Assembly: GCA_034687125.1 (NCBI GenBank)
Contig: JAQGBZ010000091.1
Span: 62,001-126,000 of the forward strand
DNA: 64,000 bases
Origin: Neelides folsomi
Taxonomy: Eukaryota; Arthropoda; Collembola; Neelipleona; Neelidae
Direction: 5' to 3'
This document shows, in pieces, positions 1 through 11,456 of this stretch. The notes below the pieces were generated by a model. The model was not told the DNA's origin, ran no database searches, and worked only from the letters and a program-made list of their open reading frames with translations. Within the stretch, counting starts at the first letter, position 1. Each line of letters starts with the position of its first letter. The position numbers were made by a program, and so were the translations under genes.

Positions 1-1808
1 CCACAAAATATAGAAACTAATATATTATGGTTAGTTAGTTGGGAGTATAAAGGTGTGTGCATGTGTATTCTATAAGAATTTATTGCATTTAGGAAAAAAG
101 CCATCGGAGTTGTAAAGTTTTTTTAGTATGTTTTAAGGGAGCATCCGCTGGTCCCTGACAGAGATGTCAATCGATGAAAGACAGCATGCCGGTTGTCAGT
201 TGTCATGCCATGTCATAGTTTTACGCCTGAGTGAGTGGGAGTTGAAAGTGCGGAAGGCCGAGGCCCTTGCCCTTACCATTCAACCCTTTTATTCTCGTGT
301 CACTCAATGAATTGCCTCCGTAGATTGGTCGTTCGCCCTGGGTGACTTCTCCATCTGCACCCTTCAACTCCCCTCATTACGCGACTCTGGTATGCAGTGA
401 CATGGGGTTGTTGTCGTCGTTAAAGTCGTTATACCGATTCGTTAAACGAGTGGGCCGAACGGGGGATAAAAGACAATTGAGGTTTAAAGGAATCGAATGA
501 TTACTCACTCATGGGCGAGAGGAAAAGTGACCGGTGGTGAATGTTCATTTTTCTCATCTGCTCATTCCACCTCATTCCATTCATTGGAAGAGATCAAGTA
601 TGTGTGGAGAGATATCATGTAGTATGTGGACTAAAGTCGAGTTTTGTATTTAGCTCGAGGATTTTGGAGGGTTTGGAAATCAATACTCATTAGTTTTTAT
701 AAACCACCAGAGCTCAGGGAACATAATCCCAATGTGGGAATGAATATGTGCGTATTTATTAGGCATGCAAATCCCCCAGTTTATGTTCTGCTTAATGGGG
801 TGGTGTGGAAGCTGGACGATTATCCGCTTCTCTCAACGGCTCTCTGAAGGACTTTGAGGTGGAAGGTGGTAAGTGTCCGTTACAAAAGGAATAATTGGCC
901 AGATTTTATAGTAATCGATTTTGTAGGTAAGAGTATTAAAAAGTTGTATATAGTGAGGGTAAAGGTGGAGTAGTAGCGAGTTGTTCTAAAACTCCTTATT
1001 AATTCTGGCTAGACCCATAGAGAAGTTAAAAATTTCAGCCAGGGAGGTTGACTGCCTTGCCTTGGGTTCTTTTTCCTATCTTCTTTACCCGTCCCATCAT
1101 TCTCTTGAGTATCTTAGTGAGCCGAATTCTCCTCTGAAGTAACATACAAATTACGTCCATTAGAAGTTTGAATTTTTTTCCTACCTGTCCTCGTCCCTAC
1201 CTTGAGCCGAGCCCGAGTATCAGCAAGACTCCAGCCTGTTTCATGCATACGAACCGCTCCTCCTCGGGCCCTAACGAATGAAATATTAGACAAAAGCACC
1301 CATATCATATACATTCAAGTCCGCAACTTCCCTCGCACTCAACCACCTTCATAAAAATACACTTACCTAACTAATAATGACTATGGGAAGAAGATGCGGG
1401 TGAGGTATTTTTAGGCGGTCCCTATATGCATTATGCATACATGTTCCATGTTCATCGGAGCTATTAACATCCCAAAAATCCATGTATGCATATAGACACT
1501 TAAAGAGTAGTAACAGTTATGTAAAACTTTTGGTTTGGACCTAACCGGAGAAAATTAAAACGTGATTGTAAATAATTAACTGGACCCGAAGGGAAAGAAA
1601 TACCTCTGTCACACATGGGATAAAGGGGGAAATTTAGATTTAATTTAACCCGTCGGCTCCTCTTTGAAGGCTTATACAACACATGATAGTATTTATACAT
1701 TCGAGAGCATCGGGAGTATAATTGAGTGTGAATTTGAGAAGCGGCATTTCTTATCTCCTTCGTGTATCTGAGCTTCGATTTCATATAAATATCTGTTGGT
1801 TGGCAGGG
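1..1808. other. Upstream region / 5' intron of the RhoGEF gene
   Basis: No convincing coding exon was found here; the open frames are short and carry no recognisable motif. A polypyrimidine-poor but plausible splice acceptor (ttggttggcag) ends at 1806, two bases before the first ATG of the giant gene. A non-coding first exon therefore probably lies upstream, here or outside the window. I see no TATA box or other core promoter I would defend. Confidence 0.4.
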
Positions 1809-4491
1809 ATGTTGAAGTGGGCCGTAGGGAAGGACGAACGTCTCGGCTCTACACCGACGGAGTCCTCGAGTAGCAAATCGGTGAGAAAAAGACGGAAAGT
1901 GAGTCATGGACTTAATTCTCCTCGCATCAACAACAATGACAGTTCCAAGAAAAACCTAAACACTGGGCTTGACAGTGGAAGAAATGAAAATGTAGAATCC
2001 GTCGAGATGATGAGTTCGGGATACAATGAGGCTGGCGAGAAATTTATCCAAAAATCAACATCTCGCTCTTCAGCTCTCAAGATTAAGGGGAAATTGAGTT
2101 TAAGTTCTCTCAAGGGTCGAATGACAAGGAATAAAAATCCTCTCATGACATCTTCTCGTCGAACTTCTCCGAATCTTGGTAGTAGTGGAAGTGAGTGTGG
2201 GAATCATAGTCCAAATAATAGTAGTGCAGAAAGCAAATCTCTTCTTTACATGAGCTTAGATCATCTGCCTCTTGCCATTGTCCGACAATACGAACGAATG
2301 CTCCAAGACGATGATGAAGACTACGATAAGGAGCAGAATAAAAAACAGTTCATAACTCCAATTTTCCGTCCGCCTACAAAAAGGATTTTTTCGCCTTCGC
2401 CGCCTCATTTACCTCCAGAGAGGAATAAGAAACCGAGTGTTCAAATCAAAACTAAACCCACTTTGCTCAATCCTCCAACGGTTAGAAAAAGTTGTAATGG
2501 ACCAACTTCCGGTGGAGATTCAAATGTCATTCGCGTCGCTCGGAATCGGTCTTTAAGGGTTTCAAGAACTGGCGGTGGCTCATCATCGGTATCTCCGACC
2601 ACAACAGGTCCACCTGTCGCCCCACCGCCTTCCATCCTCAAGAACAAACGGAAGAGTTTTTCCACAGGTGAGCAGTTGAGCCCAAAGGCAAACGGGAGAC
2701 GTGAAGTTGAGAATCGAAACCGTGACGGTGACCAAGCAGTCAAAATTCTCCAAGTCCACAATGGAAACAAAAGTGAGAGATTTTGTCAAGCCGAGCTCCG
2801 TAAATATGACATCAATAAAGAGGAGCCTGAGGGACGAACACGTCGAGCTGCAACTGCAACTTCTCCCAAAGCGGTTCATCATCGAGAATCCTCAAACCGC
2901 AGTCGGGAGTTTAATAGTGGGAATGGGAGTTACTTAATGGGAGTTGGGGATTTTGAGAGTCCAGTCGGACGAAGGCCGTTTAAGAATCTCCACAATTTGA
3001 GAACTCAGGCAATTGTCGGTGTTGGGAAATCGAGCCCCATGTCAAAAGTCATTATTCCCTCGTCAAGTGATCCCCATGATACAACTGACCCTCAGTTTTT
3101 GGAGAATTCCGTCATAGGTGAGATTACCATTCCAGCCCTTACCATCACCCGGTGCGCCAAAAAGCTCACGCTCAAACGAAGTGAATTACGGAAACTTGAA
3201 AAGATTCGACATCAAACAGAGAGGTTGAATCGTTTTTTGAAGAAATATTACCACGACTGTCTCCCGAATCTACCTGAAGAAGAAGAGGAGGAGTGCAGCC
3301 CTGAAGAAAAGCCCCTTCCTCACTCCAGACAAAGCGATGAAAGGAACAGATGTCACCACACGCGCCCTTTCACCTTTGACCCCTCAAGCACAGACACAAG
3401 CTCAAGTTCTAGCAGTTCAAGCGGCGAACATCCGTTCCCTCTAAGAAATTCGTCTCGATGGCGAGGGAATATATTCCATAAAGGTCTCTACCTCTCTCCT
3501 ACTGATCCGCTTCAATCCTATCTTCCCATCATTGCTGAAGACTCTGAGACAACGACTTCAGAGAGTGACGGAGCTTTCCGCGGATTGGAGCCGCAGGGGG
3601 AAGTGGAACCAGTTGACACTTTCATTCACACCCGGACTCAGGGAGGTGGCAAGGCTCATTCTCATTCCAAGCGTGACATTTGTGATTTGGGCGAGGCAAG
3701 GGGCTCGTCGCCAGTGGAACATGAAGATGAAAGTTTGGTAAGGGAGGGATTCGTGACTGAGGAGGAGATTTCGGGATTGGAGAAATTAAAGGGCCTGGAC
3801 GAAATAGACGAGCCCTTTGAGGAGCCGCCACCCTTCGAGAGCGGCCACAACAAAGGCTCATCTTATCCTTCTTTAACACCCTCGCCACACCCTTCGGGCT
3901 CATCATCTTCGACGGCCTCATCATTCATTTCCTCAGACCTCTCCTCATCCTACTCAAAAAATGAGGCTGGCGAGCCTTCCACGACCTCCAAAACAACGGG
4001 GAGAGACGAAGAAGGGAAAGTTGTCGTGTCCGAGGAGTCTGGGAACGAGACATGGAATTCCCATCAAGAGTATCAGCCTCCTTCCTCCCGCGATTCCCTC
4101 GCTCTCTCCGACATCAACACTCCCGAGGGAAATTCTCCTATTAATTCAGGGACAAATTCACCAATGAGGAATTCTCCGATAAGGGATTCTCCTATTAGAA
4201 ACTCCCCGATGAGAAATTCCCCGATTAGAAAGTCATCCCCAAATAGGGCTTCTCCGATAAGAAGCATTTCCATGAGTTCTCCAATGACACATGAGGACGA
4301 GAGCTGTGACGAAGATGAAGGCGGGAAGGATGAGGGAACAAGATACCCATTAAGAGGTCGCAACCTTCCTCTCACCACCCCGACCCGACTCACCTGTAGG
4401 AAACGGAGCGGGACGCCGCGGAGCGCAAAGAAGTTCACCCCAAGGAAAGTAGTGAAGAAACCACCTGTGAAGAGTGTCTTCTCTGGCAAAG
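1809..4491 (+). CDS. First coding exon of C2-PDZ-RhoGEF: disordered, SP-rich N-terminus
   Basis: A single 2,683-nt open exon encodes about 894 residues. The start is the ATG at 1809, the first ATG after an acceptor-like site; the frame is open further upstream to 1722 but only with weak coding character. The protein is hydrophilic and rich in Ser, Pro, Arg and Asp/Glu. A basic KSVRKRRK stretch near residue 20 is a likely nuclear localisation signal. There are proline-rich patches, a poly-Ser run near residue 540, acidic blocks, and near residues 780-825 a short repeat of N-S-P-(I/M)-R units followed by a basic tail (PRSAKKFTPRKVVKK). No folded domain is recognised. The exon ends in phase 1 at a donor (AAAG|GTGCGT) and its split glycine codon joins exactly to the next exon, which begins the C2 domain. 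That join is the main evidence that it belongs to the same gene. Confidence 0.85.
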
Positions 4492-6672
4492 GTGCGTTCC
4501 TCGTTTTCTCACTATATTTATGACCGGCATGAGCTCAATGCGAGGCGAATCACATTCAACCATCATTCCTCACTTCATGTTGAGAGACGCTTTCTTCCCT
4601 ATGACTTCGTCTCTCGAGAATTCCCTCCTTGAGGATCTCCTATGTGAGGGAAGTCAAAGGCAAATCTCTCGCAGATACTTATCAGCCCCCTTTGATCATT
4701 TATATTAATCCGTGTGGTGGAGGTGCTCAGCGGATAGGAAGAGGCAATCCCATTTATTTCTCTCCCTTTCCACTCCACTGCTTCGTCCATGTATCATTCC
4801 TTCAATTATATGCCTTAACTTATTCCATTGCCTTCAACTATCATTGCTTAACCTTATGTATCATTGCTTCAAATATACCTCGTGTAAAATACATTTGAAC
4901 CATCACCCAAGGGTGATATACCCGAACAAGTCGGTAATAGAATCCTTAGCTATGTGGCCTATGCCTCTTGTAAGTCTTGATTGTATTGAGGCGGTATACC
5001 TTGAGAGAGAAATGTATTTAACATCTTCTTGCAGGCTCACACAGGTCTTCTTGGCATAGAGGTAATTTATGGGAGAAGAGGAGGATTCGGCATGAGGAAT
5101 TACAATGAAAGCGCCACAACAAAGCTTTTACTTTATACGTATTACAATTACAACCTCCCATTTTCTTTCGCTCACGGGATGAGGCGACTTCACCTTCATC
5201 TTACAAGCTTTTTAAGAAGGTACAAGTTCATTGTATTACTTCTCCTCACACGGATCATCATCGCCCCATCAACTCGGATTTCAAACATTTAACTCACATT
5301 ACACACGCTCTTTTTTACTAAAAAGATCTGACTTTCATTTCCATATGCTTTTAAAACACTTTTTACCAAACTTTTTACCATTCAGATAGTGTGGGACCAA
5401 AGAAATCCGCAATTCTCTAAGCAGGGAGTCATATAATTTTAGGGCTTTTAACCTTTTATGGTGACAATCTTTCAATAAAATATTAGAAAACCTGTAATCC
5501 TCAATTAACCTTTTTGTACAAACATAACACCCAAGCCATGCACCGACTTTTTACATACCACTTTGCCGATCTATTGCTCCTCTTTTGAGCTTTTAAAGTT
5601 CTGTTACGTGAAAAGAAGGTTGGCTTGTAATTAATTTATGCTCCGGAGATTAAAGAGCTTTTAAGGATTTTCTTTATCAGAATAAAAATTCTTTGATTGA
5701 ATTAAAATTTAAAAAGCCTTCTTAATCTCAAGACTTAATGCCTTTAATTCATTCACATTCAATGACATTGAAGTGATTGAGAGTTTAACACCTGGTTTGA
5801 GAAAGTCAATGAACGATTAGAAAAATTCCGCTTTAGCCTTAAAAATTTCAGTTTTAAAAAATGCTTATTATACTTGATAACTCTTACAAGATAATACCAT
5901 GAGCGAACTTTTTGAATTTTTTATTGCTAAGATGTTTAAAAATTGCTGGATTTGAGAAAGGGTCACTGCACTTAAAACTTTCGGTATTTCTGCTTCATTG
6001 CCTTTTTTAAATAGAACTTTTGTTCAAATTGTTTTTTTAAAATAGTAAACAAACATTGCCCACAAGAATGCTTCAACCAAATTCTCAAGTCCACTAGCTT
6101 TAAAGCCAACAATAAACCAAACCAAAATGCAATTGATACTACTATGATAATATGTGTTACAAGACTAAATGTATAAATTATATGCAAATCAAATCGTATC
6201 TAAAAAAACGCTACACTATAATAACGAAGAAAACAATATGATATAGTTGAGTCTTGCTATTATGCAAAATTCCAACTTAAAGTCTTTATAACGATCTGTA
6301 GAAGGATGTACAATGGAATATAGAGGTGTTGTAAAATGAAGAATGTGAGTTAGCACGAGGATCAGAAGAAAGAGGAAGCTTCTTTCAATCTTTCATCCCA
6401 TTCAAGTATTCATGTTCATGAATAGTTTTATGTAGAGGGGAAGTGTGGCTGGAGCTTATAATCTCATTTCTTAAGAGATGAGCAGACTAGCGGTCGTACA
6501 GGTATTAAGTGAAGTACCTGGGAGGGACACAAAGGTGACTTTATAGCCCTCCAATTGAGAATTGAATGTTGATCCGTCTCGTTGGAGAAACCTGCCCAGG
6601 TCTTAGTCCTTAAGTGATGAAATGGAATGGTGATGTTGTAAAAGAAAAGTGTGGCTCTTATTGTTTTCACAG
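4492..6672 (+). other. Intron 1 of the RhoGEF gene
   Basis: GT-AG intron of about 2.2 kb (donor GTGCGT at 4492, acceptor TTTTCACAG ending 6672). The open frames inside are short, AT-rich and unsupported. No repeat or RNA gene recognised. Confidence 0.6.
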
Positions 6673-9600
6673 GTGATGTGCTGATCCGGACTTACAGGAA
6701 TGGAGATTACGTTACACTTCACGGTGAGTGGAGCTCTCAATTATCACCCTCATCTTCTTTTATGGAAGAAGGAATTTCCTCGCCCATTTGGGGAGAAGGA
6801 AGTCCCCATATTTTACACGAACACCTTTATCATCTTTCTATTACCAGCTACTACTATTTATTACCATTAAGGCCCATTAGCTCGCTACTGACTGGCAGAG
6901 TTCCCTTGAAGAATAAGTCATCACCCCTCGTTATGGAACCAAGTCTTATTGTTCCCCTTGTTCTCCGTGTCATTTCCTCTTTTATTCTCCGATTCAATTC
7001 ACTCCTCCACTCTGTGAAGGATCAAGTTGAAGGTTAGACTTCACAACAGAGAATGAATGGTCTTGTTGAGCTCAACAGATTTCTTTCAAATTCATCTTAT
7101 CACACAAGTCGGACTCTCCGCTCGGTTCTTTTTAGCTGACAAATGATGAAAAGAATGGGGGATTTAACTGTACAATTCCTCACCACAATGTGACACGAAG
7201 ATTAAATGGCCAAGTTGGGGGTTTTCCCACTATGTGGTGGCCTTTTACCAGTAAAAGTATACTGAAACATAATATATTTTTGCACTTGTATTACACCTGT
7301 ATACCGAAACAGATATTCTTACATATACCATATTGGTAATGTTACAAATACAAACATCATGTGCTATTTTTGCACTTGTTATAATACGACTCAAGTATAT
7401 GGGAGATCTGTGTATAAAGAATCATTCAAACTTTAATGATTATTTACCACAAACTCCTACTGTATTTACCTATGAGAAATGTAATGTAAACGAGCGGAAG
7501 CGATAAAGTCTCTTAGTTATTTTATCCAATCTCCAATATACGAGGGCTTTAGAGTTAAAATAAAGAAATGATGTTGGGTATATTTCACTTTAATCTTTTA
7601 CGTCTTCTGTTATACCATACAAAATATATAGATTGTTCTCAGTTCTCACATATATTTGTCTTACGAAGCATTATGAACGAGTTCTGCAAATTACGACGTG
7701 CTTTTACCATTATTTCTGTTGTAATTCACCTCCCGATATCCTTCAAAGTTTTATATAAGAATTTGCACATCATGTTTGAATGGTTCGCCAGCCCATGGTT
7801 CCTCTTTTGATTACTCCTTCTGCACTCTTTAACTTTTGGAAAAGTGTAATTAAGGAGCTTAGTTAGTAGCCCTATCAAAATGTAGAAAAGGGGTTGAATG
7901 ATGTTAAAGATTCTCATTCCTTCGTTACAGTTGTCCAAGCGAAGAACCTGCAGCCGTGTTATCGGTCATCCTGGAAATTTGCTATTAAGGTGAGTTTAAA
8001 TCCATTTGAACCGAAAAGTAACACAAAAAATTTATACCATATTGTGCTTTATTCTTGGGCCATTATCAAACTAGTATTATGTTTAAGACTTAAGGGTCGA
8101 ATTGTCTATAGGGCTTAAGAACTTATTGTTACTAGTGCTGAAGTCATCGAGTGTGGAATTATTAGGCATTAGTTAGTAGGAAAAAGTGATAGAGATCTAT
8201 CCATAACTCCTTCATGTGGAGAGTTGTATGTTGTAAGGTGTAGGAACGTATGTAGAATGAAGTATAAGGTCGATTCGAAGCAATTAGTTCTAAGTGGATC
8301 TCTCTCGGAAGGCCGGAAAGAAGCTCATGTTTCACTCGGTCTGAAACTCCTCTTGGTCCGAACAGACTTCTAAATATTTCATTCTACCTTCATTCGCGAA
8401 AGAGGTAAGAGTCGAGTGGTAAAGTCAACCAAATGGTCAAAAGCGTTTTCTATCCAAGGAAGCCTTTTAAAAAATTTACTAAAATTATAAAAAAGTTCAA
8501 TACTGTCAAGTCAAATTATTGAAATACTTTTTAACCTGGACATTAGTGAATACCTTATTACAGGTAGGTAGGTATTACAATATTCGAGGGTAAGTTCCTG
8601 TAGGTCTGGGTTTGTAACTATACTTTATACTGTTAGTTAGATTGTTAGATACTCGTACGTTTAAAACGAACGCTAGAAGTCTACTTTTAGATTTAAGTTG
8701 GGTGACATTTGATCTTTTCAATATTTAGTTACATATAATTATCCAATTTTGCGAACCCGAGAAAATGGAGAATGTAATAAGTTGAACATTTTTGTTATTT
8801 AGATATCTTTGATCCCGGAGGCCGAAACGACATTTACTCGATCAGATTCGATTACCGTGGAACGGAATCGAAGTTCGGTCAGGATCGATGAAAAGTTCTC
8901 GTTTGAAATCCCAGCTAATGCTTCCAGCACCACTTCCCGACTCGCAGATAAGAAAATCTTCTTCACCTTCTGGAAGCGGATTGAAAAGTGAGGATTCCCC
9001 AAGATTATTTAACATCTTTATTTTCCCATCTCCTTCATTTCCTTTCCCTGCCCCTTCAATGACCCTAAATTTTCATTAAACCAACATTTTCATCATCTGA
9101 TATCTAAAGAGTTTTGGAGGTTCTTCAGGGTTGTTCTGTTGCATGGGAAGAAATGGGTATAAGGTGAAGCAATTCATACCTACTTACATAAGAGGTTAAA
9201 TGTGGAGCTCTCACCTTTTCCCATTTCTCGTACTTTTCATATCATCATCGTAAAGAGGCGAGAGAAGTTAGCAAGACTTCTACTTATTCCTATTGCTCTA
9301 CTTTCAACTTTTCTCCTTCAAAGTTTTGCTTGTAGGGCAGTAAGAGCTTTGGCTTTATTGGGCTCTCTGGAGTTCATGGATGTACGATGTTTGGAAGGAA
9401 TTCCAAAGGGAGAAACTCCCATGGTTATCTTTAATTATGAAAGAGTTTGGAAGTGGAGCCGAAAATAGTTAAAGCCATTGGAAATTAATTTGAAGGAGTA
9501 AAGGACCGCGAACGGATCGGTGACAAACATTCAAGTTTTTCACTTTAAATGACATTTTCAACCGTGTGCATTCCATGGGTCATCAAACTATCGAGTTTGA

Positions 9601-11456
9601 AAAGGAGTTTCATAAACTCAAGGAGTCTCGTCGGCGGTAACAAGTTGAACAAATTTTCATATGGTTAGACGACCGCAGAGGTTCAGACAGGGTATCGACA
9701 GAGTCTTGACTTTTCCAATTAGTGTCAAGTCGCTCTTGGAAGAGTGTAAACGAAGAAGCAGCCAGGAGAAAAAAACATTTCCATATAATTTATCAAGAAT
9801 CCTTCCTTAGAAGCTCAGACATGTTCGGTCGTATAGCATGTCCTAAGTAATGTTGTAGCTTGGATTAAAGAACGACTCCCGATACCCCCACGAACATCTT
9901 CAGTCTTTTTCAATGATGGAGGGGCGCGGAGGGTCATGCATTCATAATCATAGATATTATATTGATCACGGCATGAGTCATGGTCATCGGCACGATGTGC
10001 CGATCCACATGAACATTCATGCCTCTCATCATCAAACATTCGGCTCACAAAAGACAATAATACACGTCTCATGCCCGGTCTTGCATTTTGCATCAAGACT
10101 TCCCTCCATTCACCTCACAAAACGGACCTTTGGATTTCTAACACCTTGTTTAATCCAAGAAATAAAATTCCTACAAACCAATTTTAGAACAAACGCCCTG
10201 ATTAAATATGAATGAGCGGAAAGGAATAGTTTGACGATAACGTGGAGGATGAGGGAAAATCGAAAGAGCAAAAGCTCCCCTTGTATTGATGAGGTTGGAA
10301 GGGAATATTCCTCCAGGGAAAAATAACAATAAGAGAGAGAATCTCTCGGGTATTCCATCTCTCACGTCATCACCCGACCCGAAAAGTTCATTTTCCTCAT
10401 TAAATGAAACAAGACCTTGTGGAAAGGTGAGATTCTTTGGGTCAATTGATGGGTCAATTGTGATCGAAATGAGCCCCTTTGTGTTTTGGAAATGAGTCGG
10501 AGGAGTGTTGGGCGAGTTTCCATGCGGTACGACCCCTGGTCTCCTTCCGAAGGAACTTTTCCTACGCGGGCGTTGTGGGGCTCCTACTCGTTAAAGTGGA
10601 TGTCGGTTCTCCACAGTCAGGCCTTCAGTCCCATCCCGTTAATCGAAAGTGAAAGAAAAGGAGGGTTGAGTCGCCCGCATCGGTTCATACAGAAAGCCGT
10701 GTGAGGGGATAGAACCAGGGAAAGAACCTTCGTCTTTTCTCCCTCATCAATACTGAGAGTAACTCGCCTCCTGTCTGCGCCTCTCGGAGGGTTCTGCTGC
10801 TAGGGAGAGCCGAGTGAGGAGAGTCGGAGACGGGATTCGGAACATCCGAAAGGAAGATATATATACTCGAGAATATCTTCTCCCTCTATCCGCCCCTCGC
10901 TCTATACCTCCGCGGCACATAATAGACTTATATAATAACACGACGGAGCTCCATAGCTAAAAAGAGGGGCACTGGAGACGAAGCAGTGCAAGGGAAAAGG
11001 ACCCTTATTCTCCCCAAATCTCCCCTCGTCCTCAGGCTTACATTCCCTTTTGGCTCTCCGATCTCTCCCAGTGAGAGATTCACGACGCTTTCTTGTTCGC
11101 TTTCTCCTCAAGTTCCCAGGAAGGAACATCCTTTGACTACAAAAGGGTCTCATAGGTGCCAACGTTCGGGGTCTTCAGTTATATCTAGTTATATGTAATA
11201 GTTATGCAAAGGCGAGACCGTCCCGCGGCTCTCCCGGGATAACACCCGACCCTCCAGTTTGTGAAAGTGAGTGTGGCTGTAGATTTTTCTCCGCGGCTCT
11301 CCTTCTTTAACTCCCTACTCAAAACTCCCTGCTCCTACACAATCAGTTGACAAGTGCGATCGAGAAGTTCAGTGTTGTAAACCCTATTCTTTCTTACGTT
11401 TTAGGAAAACTGCATTTCTCGGATGGACGACTTTGGATTTAAGCACTTTGAACAAG
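6673..11456 (+). CDS. C2 domain exons of the RhoGEF (4 exons)
   Basis: Four exons with agreeing phases: 6673-6723, 7931-7989, 8803-8987 and 11405-11456. Joined, they give about 115 residues (about 895-1010) with a C2 beta-sandwich pattern. It begins GDVLIRTYRNGDYVTLHVVQAKNL and continues through KFAIKISLIPEAE (the usual x-V-K-I-S-L-I-P strand), then DEKFSFEIP and KKIFFTFWKR, and ends KTAFLGWTTLDLSTL. The order and spacing resemble the C2 domain of RGS3-type proteins more than synaptotagmin. The usual acidic calcium-binding loop residues are mostly replaced (CYRSSWKF instead of a Asp-rich loop 1), so lipid binding, if present, is probably calcium independent (inference). C2 domains of this class generally target membranes. 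The small exon at 11405 was found by phase: it alone converts the phase-2 donor at 8987 to the phase-0 acceptor at 15265. Confidence 0.75.
6724..8802 (+). other. Introns 2 and 3 of the RhoGEF gene (around the 59-nt C2 exon)
   Basis: Intron 2 runs 6724-7930 and intron 3 runs 7990-8802, with donors GTGAGT in both cases. AT-rich, without recognised elements. Confidence 0.55.
8988..11404 (+). other. Intron 4 of the RhoGEF gene with a GC-richer block
   Basis: Donor GTGAGG at 8988, acceptor TACGTTTTAG ending 11404. The part from about 10,250 to 11,350 is clearly richer in G and C than the surrounding intron and carries purine- and pyrimidine-rich runs, for example around 10,850-11,000. I find no coding exon there beyond unsupported short frames. 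It may be a regulatory block or an internal promoter. Confidence 0.45.

Noticed and set aside
1904-4489. Several minus-strand open frames of 80-138 codons opposite the first coding exon
   Set aside because: They are shadows of the strongly supported plus-strand frame; their composition mirrors it and no motif or splice structure supports them.
6651-7037. 128-codon plus-strand frame
   Set aside because: Only 6673-6723 is used as a C2 exon; the rest runs past a consensus donor (GTGAGT) into intron.
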